Source: Galbula dea
Taxonomy: Eukaryota; Chordata; Aves; Piciformes; Galbulidae
DNA: 64,000 nt
Assembly: GCA_013399015.1 (NCBI GenBank)
Contig: VWZX01007020.1
Coordinates: 1,364,001-1,428,000 of the forward strand
Direction: 5' to 3'
Positions 51,101 to 64,000 of this stretch are shown here, in pieces; position 1 is the stretch's first letter; each line of letters starts with the position of its first letter. The position numbers and the translations under genes were made by a program. The notes under the pieces are model-generated. The model saw only the letters and a program-made list of their open reading frames with translations. It was not told the origin of the DNA and ran no database searches.

Positions 51101-54100
51101 TGAAGATAGTATCGGGGCATGAACTAGCTGACATACTGGAATTTCTTTTTTTCCTACTTCCTTAGCACTCTGCAGTTTTAGTTTGCTCATGAATTCATCA
51201 GATCAGTCATTCAAAATTTTTTGGAAGAGAAGAGTGGTTTGGGTTGTTTATTTGGTTTTATGAAGTTGGTTGGGAGGACTTCCTTGTCTATGAGGTTTGT
51301 GGCTTTTGCTTATTTGTTTTATTTTTTATACAAATTTCATGCCCTGAGGGTAAGGCAAACATTACACCATAAGGTAAAAAACAAAGTACCTTGGACGATG
51401 GTTTGGGGTTTTTTTTGCAAACAGTGTTAAGAGTTATGCTAGATTGGTAATATTTTTTCAGCGTAAAATATATTAAAAAAAAATCTGTGATCACAAATGT
51501 TTTAAACTATCTAAAGAGAAAATTTGTATATTTGGGGGAAGAAAATAATTTTTACATAGCTTTTGTATGCAGATATTAAAAATGTAATTATGAATATAGT
51601 GGGCATAGATAACTGTGTAAGCTTGAATTCTAAAAAAGAAAAAGCTTATAACTGAAAAGTGGTCCTGGTGTCTCCTTCTCTTTGTTGCAGGCTTTTTCCT
51701 CAGATCTGTCGCACACTTCCAAGCTGCTGGAATGGGAAAAGTAGGACCCAGAGCACAATGTTTTACTGGCTCTACCCTGTTCATAATTCTGTCCTCCTGT
51801 ATCCCTTTCATCATCTGCCTCATATCTTATCTCTTCTCCTCTCCTCCCTTGGGCACCCAGCCAAAGTTTTTCTCTTCCCCACTGTCACATCAGCCAAACT
51901 TAATTTCCTTCAGTGAACTGGCTCTTGGTTTATGCCTCACTCAGTTATACTTTTTACAGGAACGTCCTTTCTTTCCTGCCTTGTTCCCAGTCTAGATGGG
52001 GTGGTATGACAAGAGCAATAGGCTTCCCATCTCTTCACACTTTCCATACCTTGGTCTCCTACCTGTTGGAGAAGGTCTTCTCATTCAGATATTGCTCTAT
52101 TCTCATATCTGTTTCCAGTTTGGATTTCTCCTCCAATTCTTTCATTCCCCTCAGGAAGAAAAGCAAGACCTAGTACCTGAATCCAAAATTGTTTCTTGGC
52201 CTGTTCCAGATGGGAAACCAATTTAAGGCAGTTGCTTCACAGTGGTTTCCATAGGTATTTGCTGACTGACTGCGAGCTCCTCTTCCTGGTCCCCTTCCAT
52301 GTGAGGTGGTGGGAGCCCTCAGATGGGTGCTGAGCTCCCAGACCTCCCTCTGCCTGGAATTGGTGGGGACACCTTCACCACACTAGGCTTCATGTCTTTG
52401 GGGAACACTGTGCTGGCACCTCATGGGTTTTTTTTCCCTCTGTTGCCCATGGGAATAGGGCCTGCCTTCAAAGACAGAAGCTCCATCTGAAGAGCCTGAG
52501 GGAGAGCATGAAATCCATTCTCTGCCTTCTATTAAATCCCTTCATGCACTTTTAGTTCAAGCACCTGAGTCATGAAGTCTTGCCAAAGCCTCTGGTGAGT
52601 TTGCATTGATTCAGCAGTGATATGGGGCTGCTCAGGCCTCCAGGACCAGCTCTGGAGCAAGGAACTGATTTTCTGTGTAACAACTTGTCTGATTGATAGG
52701 AAGAAATAGTTCTGCTCCCACAGCCAGTGCATTGCTGTGATGTTTTCAGGCTTGCTTTGTAGTGGTGAAGTCTGTGTTTTTCAAAAAGTAGCATGAGATC
52801 TGTGGAGAGGAGCAGTATTCTTGCAGCCATGTATGTTTGCTTGAGTACGTATTTACCACTGCAGAGGAGGACATAAAGGTGGTCAATCCTCCCCACCCTG
52901 AGCACTGGCACTGCCAGCAGGAGCGTGTTCTCGGTCTGTTGTGAGCTGCCTCGTGCATCCTGTGCTGGCTGTTGAATGTATCGCTGCAGTTTGTTCTTCC
53001 TCTCAGTGACAGTGGTGAGGGTTTTCTCGCCATGAAAACTGAGCCCCATCTGAAGGATTTTCTCAGTGAGAAAATGAGAGCTTTTGAGACTTCTGAGGTC
53101 AAGGAATACTGGAAGAATTGTGGAATCCCTGAGTCAGAGGTTCCAAAGGGACGGAAAAAAGGATCCTAGGTCTTCCTGACCATTTGACGCCTTGGAAAAT
53201 CACAAACTTGGAAAAGTGGTACAAGTTCAGTACACTGCTGTGCAAAACCAGAGTGGCCTTCTACAGGGAAAACATGACAATTTATAGTGGATTGTGTTTG
53301 GAAAAAAAGTTTAAAAAATAGAAAAAGACATCAACAAATCAAAACCTCAAATAAGTGATCTTCCAAATGCCATTGGAATTAGAATTTGCAAGAGGCTTAG
53401 TGGATATGGGGTAGCTTTAAGTGGTGCCTCTCTGAAGAGAAATGTTCTAGTTGCAAGAAAACAAAAATCCAGACAGAATTGATATTTAAAGGGAAAAAGA
53501 GTGTGTTATATGTAGCTGCAAAGTATTTGATATCTCCCTGCTCTGAGGTAGGAGCAAAAAGGGGAAGAAGTTGTCTACTGGAATGACTATAGCGGCAAAA
53601 AGCTTCACTGCTTGAAGTAACGTTTAAAATGGAACTGAAAGCTTGGGCATAACTTGGTGTGTGTATAAAGTTGCAGGAGGAATCGCATAGTGCTGAAAGC
53701 ATGACCAAAGTGAAACCTCAAAGACATATTCTTCACTCTAAGGAACAGTAGCCCAGGAAATTAAAAGGTTAAAAAGTCGAAGACCTAAAAAAAAATACAG
53801 TGATATGTGAGGATAAGACAATTCCTAGCAGCTGGATAAAACACTAAAACATCAGAAACTGAGGGAAGGCAAAGAATGGGAGGGAGGAAGAGAGGAAGGG
53901 TAGTATCCTTCAAGCTGAGACTCATATTTGGTGAAGTATTTTGAGATCCTGTGTAGTCAAATTTAAAAAACAAAGCTAGAAATAATTAATGGGTTTGAGA
54001 GGCCAAATCTTGCGCCTGCCAAAGTCAGAGCTGTAAATAATGGCAGAAGGTGAGAGCTAGTCTGTGGTCTTGGTGAAGTTGTTCATTGCCCCTGTGAAGC

Positions 54101-57100
54101 GTAGGAGAGATCACAAGTACTGTCAGTTGCTTTCGCAAAAGACACAAGAATGTGTTTGGTGACTATGACACAAAAAAATAATCCACAGTTCAAAAACAAC
54201 ACATCTTGGCAAAGCAGGGCAGAATCAGTGAGTGTGAGCAGCAGAGAGCTTACAAGGTCCAAAACCACAAACATCCCAGAGGGCTGAGTCAGAGCAGGGC
54301 TGGGAACATCTAACTCAATACACTTGTTTTGCCAGGGGTTCCTCTACTTCTTGTGAGCAAGAACAACTGTCCTCTTCAAAGACTCAAGAGGACTCTGACA
54401 GGCAACAGCTGCCAGCATCTCCCCATTCTTTCCTTGCCCTCTGCCAGCAACAGGTATAGGTTATGCCTTGGAGCTCCACTGATGCGTCCTCTAGGTCCTC
54501 TCAGGCTGAGCACATGGGGTTAACCAGGACAGCCTCTAACATGTCAGTCTTTGCCACCTCTCCTTGTCTCTCAGCAGAAGTCTCCTTCTCAGTTGTGTGC
54601 TCCCACCACTGGTGTCTGCAGAGCAGAAGCCACAGCCTTCTGCTAGCCCCTTTGGGCCCTTCTTTACACTCTCCTTTTCAGGCCCATTTGCAAGAGAGTG
54701 TTCCGGGCTGGAGAGCCCAGGTGGGCCAGAACACATGCGCTGTCTCCAGTGAGAGCCTAAGCTGGCTGTCCTGCTCCCAGAGCAAGCATAAAGTCTTGCT
54801 CTGAGACAATTGCTTCTCCTGGTGAAGAGGAGCACAATGCTCAGACCTTAGTACTGGATGCAAACCTTAAGGTATGTGGGGCTGTGCAGGCCCTGATCCT
54901 GCATCTTTCCACACCAACACCCACCCATCACAACAAGAAGGATGATTGCTTTTCAGGAGACATGGCAGCCTGCAACTCTGAGGGAATCCTTTTCTCTGCT
55001 TCATACATCCTGCTGCTTTCCTGTATCCAAGCCTTTACAGCAGGGGAAGACAAACAGGCCTTCATCTCCCCTAACTGACAGGTGGGGCAGAGGCTGACAT
55101 CTGTCGCACGTTTCAATGCAGCATTTGTGCAGAGGAAATGTACTCTTGAGGCATGAGCCTTCCTTGGATGTCCTGCTGACACCAGAGGTGGGATGAGGGG
55201 CACCAGAGCAGACTTCTACTCACCAAGTCAAGAACTACAGAGCTACAGAGATGGTCACAAAGGTCTGCCTGGAGAAAAAGAGTGGTAACAACAGGCACAG
55301 ACATGCTACCTCTGAAGCCTGTGTGCAAAGCTCAGAAGTATTCTCTGTCAGGAGTCTGTAGGATTAAAATAGGCATCCAGTTGTTATGAAACCCCAGCAT
55401 TTGTTTCTCTGTTCTCAGCAGTACCCTGTCACCAGAGTTTGCAAGTTGTCAGTATTGTTGCCAAGACCCAAGGGACAAATGAGAGTCTGTGGGAGAAGTT
55501 GTTCTAGCCAAGGGAGAGGTTTGAGCTCCCTGCAGACCTTGTCTTTGCTCAACTTTGCACTCAGCATGGGCCTGACTCCAAACTGGGCAGATCCATTTCC
55601 AGTCCGTATCCCCAAAACCCTACACAGAAAAATAGGTGCTGGTTGCTCTTTGAATTAAAGGTCTTCTGGGGCTGAGTATTCACTTTGGGAGCCAAGGACA
55701 AATGAGTTCCAGGCTGCCCTACACTGAGGGCAAGGGAACACATTGGGCTGGGAGCATCTGTGGTGAAATCACCTCATGCCCCAAGCAACTCATGGGCATG
55801 CAGCCAAGTGAGCCTGAAGCCATTCAAGGTGTGCTCAGGCACTGGCACTGGGGCTTGGCTGCAGGTCTGAACCCAGGGTGGAAAGGGCACACAGAGACCA
55901 CTTGGGGTACAAGGGCTGGGATTCTTCTAAATTTGATTTTTATTTAAAATTATAGTTTAAAAAATCAATAGTGAAATGAAGTAACCATCCAGTGTTAATT
56001 ATGCCTTGTCACATTTCTAGCCATGCTAATCTGATCTTCTTCTAGCCTTGGCTTCAGACAGTTGAAAGCACCTACGTGCTCCATTAGTCCCATACACGTG
56101 GGGCTTTTTCCTGGACTGGGCATGATGAGAGCATTTCAACTTCAAAACAAGCTAGCAATCTTCTTCATCTTTTCTGTTTATGCTGGTAAAGAAGGGAAGG
56201 TGATGGTAAGTATTTTAACCAGGAAGTGTCAAGACAAGACAAGTGTCTAGGACAGGACAGGAGGGTGGACTAATAAGCTGGGTTTCAGAATCACTTTCAT
56301 GATCTGAAATGCTGCACTTTTATGTCTCCATAGCTCCAGGAGGCTGATCCCAGTCATATTTACATTTTCATAAAAGAAGATTTTTTTTTCCCTTTTTCTG
56401 GGCTTCAGAAGAGACTTAGTCCTCAGAGTTAAGATGTTTGAGTTCTGCAAAGCCAAATGAGCCCCTCTGAGCTGTTGATGTTTTGTGTCTGCTGCAGATG
56501 AAACTTTCCCTGCTCAATGTACATTTTAAGGTTGATCAGTTATAGGGAACATTTGTCTGCACTGACCAATTGGCCTTCACTCCTGTGGCACACATATATA
56601 CATGCTGACTTCTGGGCATTTTTTTTCTCAGGATGCAGTAATAGCTCTTGCCCTTGGATCAGAGGTCAGGTGCCAAAGTCTTGTAAGGAGGAGGACTGTG
56701 CTATTCTGGGTGGATGTCAGTGGTCTCCATAGAATGGAAACTGCTGTCAGTCTGAAAGTACTGCAAAAAACTCATATATTTTTGTGAGAAGGAGCAGATT
56801 TTTCATATTGGATAAATTAAGGATCAGTTATTAAAACCTTGCCCTTCTCTGCTGTTGCAAGCTGTGGGATAGCTCAGGACTGCATCGTTCTTGGACTAGA
56901 ATTGAAGTAGTCTAGCACTGAATATAAAAGCACATTCTGAGCTTTAATTTTCTTGGCCCTAATTTTAGAAGTTGATGTAATACTATTGTATTAGGAAATC
57001 TGCTTGCTGCCTTCCCTCTTTTTACATCATGTCCCTGAAATGGATACTGGGTGCTTTATACTGAATTTTTCCTTTTTTAACCCCTCTGTCATTTCAGGGC

Positions 57101-60100
57101 CACTGAATAATTTCAGGGCCAGGAATAATTTTTGTATAATACAAAGTAGCTGATGACTAATATAAGACCCAAGACTTGAAACTGTTTTTGAATTCCCCTT
57201 CTTGAAAGAAGAGGTTGAATAAAAATCTCCATTTCCCTCCTCTGTGTAAATCTAAGTGTAGAATGATTTATCTAATAGAGAAATGTATTCTTCTGCTTCT
57301 GCATTGGAGCATCAGTATTTTAATGATTTTTAAGTGCAAATATGGTAACCTGCAGTCTGCAACAAGTAAGGAAACAAGCATCTAAGAGTCAGCCATCCCC
57401 ATAATTTGTTCCAGTGAAGATCTTTCTAAGTGAAACATTGGGGTTTATGGGTTGTTTTGTTTTGTTTTGGTTTTTTTGTTTGGGGTTTGTTGTTTTTTTT
57501 CCTAAAGCGAGCGTAAAACACTGAGAAGTTATTTATTTTTCAATGAGAGAACTTTGGCCTTTTTCACCAATTTTACAAAGCACAACAAATACAGCAAAAG
57601 GTTTAAAAGCTCAGTCTTGCTATACCTTTACCCCTGGACTTGGGCTTACTCATGACAGCAAGAACTTGTCTGGCAAATTTGACCCTGTTGAATTTTGTGT
57701 ATGGGTTACACTTTGTTGAACAGGCACAAATAGTTGTGTGGGGATTCTGCCTGTGGTCTGAATCAGTTTACAGTGATGAACTAGGTACCAGTTTAAGCTA
57801 TATTAGAGTAAGAGCACATCTTTTCCCTGGTCAGCTCTGCTTGGCTGTGCTGACTGGATAAAACCAGTAAAAGCCTAAGGACCAGAGATCCATCTCAGTC
57901 TAGCTGAGGTGGATATTTGTACCCACAAAATGGGTTTGTGAAGTGCTAGCAGGAAAGAACAGTGGTATGACCTTGGCATCATTAATCTCAAAGCATATTA
58001 AATTATACAGGTCTGTGGACTGTGATGAGAGTTGTGTCAGGTGTTGGTGAAGAAGCGATCCTTGTATTGCGTGTACGTGGTGAGGTCTGTGTCGCCTGGA
58101 CAGCAGGTACAGGCCCTAAGGGCACTTGAGTTGCACCTTTCTGCATGGCTCTTGCCTCCAAATCTGTCATTCTTGCCTCCACAGAGAGTCCCATTACCAT
58201 TAGTAGAGCCACTGGGAAGGGAAGACACTTGCAGAGTGTGTGAAGATCTGAATATGGCCCTACTGTGGTATTTCAGAGATGACAACTCTAGTCAGCAAAA
58301 AAAGGCAATAGGAAGAAATGTACAAAGATGCTCAGATAGCATGAAAAATCAAGCATAGACAACAATCCCTTTTTAAAAAAGAGCCATAGAAGACCAGAAA
58401 TGAAATCTGGAAAAACAAAGGAAGCAACAGCAACTGGAGGCTGCCTGTGATCCCTGCTGATGATTCAGGATGAAAGAGTGTTTCCTTGCCATGATGTGCA
58501 CCTGAGCAGAGACTGCTGCTGCCTTGGGTCACAGCATTCCAAACCACCCAGCCTCTTGGCACAGAGCCTCTGTAAGCGAGCAAAAACTCAGAGGAACTAG
58601 GTTTTACAAAGCATCTCCTTTGGTTGGAAAGCCAACCTTCTAGCTAACCCAGTTTGAATCATCATGTTCCAACCAGCCCAATGCACAGTCACAATGAAAC
58701 AAAATAAACTGTTTTTTTACTGAACCCTGATTTTGTAACAGCAGCCTATAATGTATGCCTAGCAGGCTGGGTGCCTGGTCAGACCATTCCAGCTGTAGAG
58801 CAAGGCAGAGTGTCTGCACCTCAGTTGTCTAAAATGCCAGGACCCTTCCCACATGGAAAGGATGGTGCATTATGTTGTGAATGTTGATTTGCACTTAGGC
58901 AATAAGTGGTAGCTTTTGTGACAGACACTCTGATGAATAGGGAGCCATTTATCATCTAAAATTTCTCTGCTGAGAAACACAGCCTGGCTATGAGTCTTGA
59001 TGCATCAAGATTGCTGTCAAAACTTCTCCAAGGGCCAGGGTAATTATAGTCTGATTCTGCACAGACTTTTTTGAACCACTCCATGGTTGTTGCAGCACAT
59101 GGTGTGGACATGGGTGAGGGAGGTAGGAGGGGATTTTTTGCCTGAAATCAGTGTCATATTCACAATGCAAATGCCAGTTACAGGCTTTGTAGCTGAGCCT
59201 TGCAGACAGGCTCAGCTTGTCTTTTTGAAGGGTCTAGGCAGAGAAGTGCACTGAGAATTTCAGGTAGTTGTTTCCTTTGGATCCTCATTCGTGACTGCAC
59301 ATTGAGCTGCTTGGAAGATTATGTTTCAAACTGGGTTAGAGAGAAAGCTGCTTTTCCAACTGAATTAGATGTTTTGTGTAAATATTCCTCTCTCCGGTAA
59401 CTTTCTTGATACTGCAACTCAGATATTCTTCAGATACAATGTTGCAGTTTACCCTGTGACTGTAGCATGGGTATGAAAACAGGAGGATAAAACACTTTCA
59501 GCTAGAACAAAGCAAAACCTGGTTTTGGAAATACAATCACAAGATGTTATGAAACTTGTTGATATCTATCACAGACCCTCTAGAGGTGGGAACAGACCTC
59601 AAATAGCTCTTAGAGCCCCATTCTTTTCTGCCTTCACTCTGAACATCCCTAAGAGCTAATCTGAGGGATCGTGTTTGTGGCACGCAGCAGTGAGCTCTTT
59701 TATCAGCGAGGCTGGCACCAACCTTGCTGCTCAGCAGGAGGCTGGCCACACGTCAGCATGAGGGCTCTGGTTTCCGGGAGCTGAGGCTCCGGCTCAATTC
59801 TTGCGCAGCCTGCAGGCAAGGATCTGGCATTGCACTGACCGTGAGGAACCCCTTCAACCTCTCCCTGGGGCAAACTAGGTTTGCACTTGGCCCACTTAGT
59901 CAAGAAGACTAGTACGGACAGGAGTTGCATGAGGGTTAGAGAAAGGAACAACTGCCACTCTTCATTCCTTCCTGGGTTTAGAAGGGTTTCAAAATCGTGT
60001 TGAAGGCTGGGTCACACAGCCATTACTGGTCTTTTCTACCCCATCTGAACCCCAAGCTCAATACTCTGCATGGCCTTACACTACTAACCCCATCTCATCA

Positions 60101-63100
60101 CTGTACCTAAGAGACCGTCTGGAGTTTCTGCACTATGTCCTGGTTTGTTCAGCTCCATGGGACCACACAGAAACATAGTTCATTAACTCCTCCTTTAACA
60201 AACTTGAATTTCACATTGCCACCAAGACACAGTAACTTTCCCAAAAAATGTAGGGGAGCTCAAACTGGCCCAGGCCAAATAGAAGACCTCTCCAGCCTGA
60301 ACTTCAGCTCCATGAGCCTCCCTGATCTCCGTGGCCAATTGTGGGGCTATTCCTCCCATCCTTGGCACAGATCCTAACCCTGTCCTCAGCTTCACATAAG
60401 AGGGACAAAGCTGTTAACTTACTGGCTGAAAATACTGATATCTACCTGACCTGTGCTTTCACACATTCTCTTTCCAGCTATTCCAGGTATGTAGAACCAA
60501 TGATCTATTTTTATCTCACCTCTACTTAATCTTTGAGCATGTACCTGGCTGTATATGGGAAAGTCACTTTTTTATTTCATTTGGTCCTATTTGTTCTGTT
60601 TGACCTTTGTTAATTTTTATCACCAACTTCATTCTGCTTTTCTCTGTAATGTGGTCTGTTCTTTACATGCAAGTATAACTTTTACTTCTTCTGTTTGCTT
60701 TCTGAGGGATAATACTGTAGTTTTTAATTCTTCATAAAAGTCCTATTGCTGCCCATAGTAATAAATTAAATTGTTAATCATGTATGATTTGTTTTTATGA
60801 TCATGTGCTCCTCCACCTTGAAAGAGTGGGATTTATGCAGAAACAGTTGAGTAAATCAACTATCTCTGAAGTCTGAGGTAGAACTTAGTAATGTCCTTAA
60901 TATTCTTTTGTACTTAAACTTCAAAGTTGTAACACAAGCAGTTCCTGTTCTGTCTCACCTTTGTATATGATAGGATAGCACCTGTTACAGCTAGACTCTG
61001 CCAGGCTTGTCAGTATCTGAGGAACATGAAAATACCGACCATTGTCTGATTCAGTGTATCATGGAAGGACATACCCTTCCAGGTGGGCACAGGCATTATA
61101 CTGCCGTCCCCCAGTGCTCTGGCTTCTCTCCTCTGTGTCACTAGTAAGATACACCCACTGACAGACTGCAAACCAAGCCAACCAGCCTTTTCTGGCATGT
61201 AGGGTCACCAGCTGAAAAAGAGCTCTCTTTTATGGAAAGAACTGGTAAGATTGTGTTTATATGCCAGTCAGGACATGTCCTCAAAATTAAACCTGTCATC
61301 TAGCCTTATCTTGCTGGTTTGGAGTAACTTAGTGCAAATAAAAATTATATAGTAAGAATATACAAAAATGCCAGACAGAACATATAGTCTCAATAATAAC
61401 TCTTGATCAGTAAAGATCAAGATGGCAGAGAGTGATGCAAATTCCCTAAGCTCTGTTACAAGAATTGCAATAAATATCACATAAAATCAGAAGCCAGAGG
61501 AGCTTTTACTAATACCATTTCTTTAATCAAGATGTCTTATACATATGGACAGGAAAAGAAGGAATCATAATGTGGGGAAAGAGTTGTTAATCAGCATAGT
61601 ATAGAGAAGGTGTTTATAATTTGGCACCTCTCATTTTATCCTCTTAAGGTATTCTGTGTTTTAGGCTGTGAATACATCACTTGTATTAAGAGAATTTCAG
61701 AGAGAGATGGAAAAAATGTTTTTAAAAAACCTATTTAATCAGTAATAAGATTGCATAGTTTAACATCAACAATCTGAACTTCTTTAAACTGTGCAAAACC
61801 AGAAAGAGATGAGTTTGGGTTACATATTACACATTTGCAAATAGGTTGCCAAATGCTTCTCTACTGCACTTCTACCCTACTCTAACAAAAGGAAATTGTT
61901 CCCTAAGCTGGCAAGACCTTTACTTCTCCTATGCCAGAGTAACTAAAACCAAAACTGCAAAACTCTGATTTCTCAAAAGATTTAAGTCCCCTGCTTCCCG
62001 ACTTTCTTTCTCCAACGCGCTATTTGAAAATCTTGACTTTGGGACATTTTTCAGAAGCCACATTTAAGGCATATTCCATTTGCAGAGTAATCTGGCTCCA
62101 CCAAGTGACAATTGTTGTGATTGCTAGTCTACAGCTGCAGCTAAGATAACACAAATCTGGTACTAGGTACCACAACAAGTCAATAACATTGAACTTTCAC
62201 TGGAGAGCTTTCAACTTCAGTAATCTCTGTCTCAGATTATTTCACAGTAATACCTATGGAACGAATCATGATGAGAGGGTAGAAGGGATGCAGAAAAGCA
62301 AACTGTTTCTGACAGACCAATTTCATAGCCTTTCAGATGCTGGGTGAGGTACATACCTCTAGAAATGTGATGGGAACTTGAGAAGAGTTTAGACATGGCC
62401 ATACTCTGTGACCTTTTTACACAAAGATTATAATGAACACACATTGGAAGTCTCAAAGTGGAGAAACTTGCTGACATGCAGCCAGGAAGCAGGATGTATT
62501 CATACCTATTGTGCATAACCACTTTTTAAATAAAAGATACTTTGAAAGAAATGACTGAGAAGGTTGAATGACAAGGGCAAACTCCGCACAAGTCAGTAAG
62601 GCAGATTGTTTTGGAAGCCTTGTTTATGAACCTTCTCTTACACATTATCTTTTACAAGTATATAAACGTAGGGGAAAGTAGATGTGCTCAGACCTGGAAC
62701 TTTTATGATCATATGTTGGCATTTGATGCTTTTTCAACAGTGTTTGTTTCCTAGTTGTAAAGTTTAAACAGTAGAATTCCCTTCACTATCATCGTTATTT
62801 GCATTTTTATAATTTTGTGTGAGGGAGGCTATCAGAGAGTTGAAAGAAGTCACCTTTCTTTAGTCCAGAATTATTCTTCAGAGAACAACTAGCAAAGAGA
62901 CAAACAGAACAGATAGGCAGCACTTAGCAAAGGTGTGCAGGCTAGCTGTGAAATTAACTGTTGCATACCCATGCACGCAGATCTGCATGGGTGCACATGA
63001 ACACACATATAACACACTCAAAAGAGGTACAGGTCATTACAGATTAATTTAATTTATAGTTCTCGCTGTCAGGCTCCTTAGCTACAGCACAGCATATCAG

Positions 63101-64000
63101 AGTGCATGCATAGTATCACTGATAATACTAACTTGTGTCTTCTCAGCTACGTGTTCCTTTGCAAAGACTGCATGAGGTTAAAAATGCAAGGAAAATTACT
63201 CAGCATGCTCGGTGGGGATGAAAGTCAGAGGAACCACAAGGAAAAACAGACAAACTGGCTCCAGAAAGGATGGATAGAGCTTCCCAGATAGGGCTAGGCA
63301 CAAACTGTTGCTACTCAGAAAGTTGGCTGGAGTGACATGTGCTAAGACACGGTAATCAGGATGAGAACTGAGGATGCTCGCTCTTTCCTTGAATTTTGTC
63401 CTTCTGAAGAACCAGGAAAGTTTTATCCTGTTTGTTTCCCAGGTTCAGGCTAGAATTCTGTCCTTGGAGTGCTCAGGTATTACTTGTTTTTTGTTACAGA
63501 CTGGTGGAATGCTGGTCAATGGGAAAGACAGCCCTTGGGATTTCAGGCAGTACAGTAAAACTAACAGCATTGCATTCTGATAGCCCATCAAGACAATAGC
63601 CCTTGGGTTAACAATCCTAAATATACCAAACTTAAAACTGAGTATTGAGGAAATACCCTTCAATATTCTAATGGAGAAGCTGGTCTGTTTTTCTCATATG
63701 ATGTCAATGTGCAGGCAGACCACTGTTGACAAATGCTCCTGTTCTTCAGTGCATCACACTGTGCCATCAGCACCCAGGTTTCTGCATGCGTTCATTGTAT
63801 GGTTATATGCGACTCCCAGACTGTGGCACGTATTGCAACAACAGCTCTGTGCTAGGATATTCTGCTTTACCGATATGTGAGCTGCTTTCTGTTGTCAGGT
63901 TTCATCATCATTGAGGTCCACTGTACAGATCAGAGGCATTTTTGTCTTATTATATCATTGCTCTGCTTTGATCTTCTTAATCACCTGGAAAAATGCAGAA
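51101..64000. other. Downstream intergenic DNA, no gene recognised
   Basis: About 12.9 kb with no recognisable coding exon, RNA gene or repeat family. Open frames on both strands between 52.2-53.2 kb and 54.3-55.9 kb reflect a locally higher GC content; I found no domain, catalytic motif or splice pattern in them. In mammals NR1D2 lies beyond the THRB 3' end, but nothing resembling its ligand-binding domain is visible here. Confidence 0.55.

Noticed and set aside
52570..53049. 159-codon minus-strand open frame, considered as a possible retrocopy
   Set aside because: No family motif, no poly(A) tract, no target duplication and no similarity I can name. Overlapping frames on both strands suggest composition only.

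Overview
The window is vertebrate nuclear DNA, almost certainly from a bird. It has large introns, and the recognisable repeats are CR1-type LINE fragments ending in the (ATTCTATG)n-like tail typical of birds and other archosaurs. One gene dominates: THRB, thyroid hormone receptor beta, on the + strand. No other protein-coding gene could be supported on either strand.

Layout. 1-12642 is upstream or intronic sequence of long THRB transcripts, with a poly-T/CR1 cluster at 4.7-6.6 kb and a purine tract at 7.7 kb. 12643-12906 holds an open exon that I recognise as the counterpart of the mammalian TRbeta1-specific A/B-domain exon. 19.3-19.65 kb looks like the internal TRbeta2 promoter and leader (TATA-like box, E-box, Pit-1-like site, two short uORFs in a TG-rich tract). 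19650-19977 is the TRbeta2-specific first coding exon. The shared exons follow at 30765-30865 (first zinc finger), 34684-34831 (second zinc finger), 36618-36823 (hinge and start of the ligand-binding domain), 39856-40002, 44320-44578 and 46076-46317 (ligand-binding domain, AF-2 helix and stop). 46318 to roughly 51 kb is probably 3'UTR and near-downstream sequence. 51-64 kb is downstream DNA with no recognised gene.

The seven TRbeta2 coding exons add up to 1431 nt (476 residues plus stop), and all junctions have GT/AG ends with matching phases. Both N-terminal exons (TRbeta1-type and TRbeta2) end in phase 1 and can join the same acceptor at 30765. The isoforms therefore share their DNA-binding and hormone-binding domains and differ only in the N-terminal activation domain. 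The TRbeta1-type exon is 264 nt long and phase 1 on both sides, so it can be skipped in frame. That offers a simple origin for the short avian TRbeta0 form.

The most unusual non-genic item is at 26291-26440: a tRNA-Glu(CTC)-like unit fused to a CR1 3' tail, shaped like a SINE or a template-switch chimera. Other points of interest are a younger CR1 nested in an older one with a visible target-site duplication, and two inverted repeats. All calls come from reading the sequence. Comparisons with human or chicken proteins are from memory, and no search was run.
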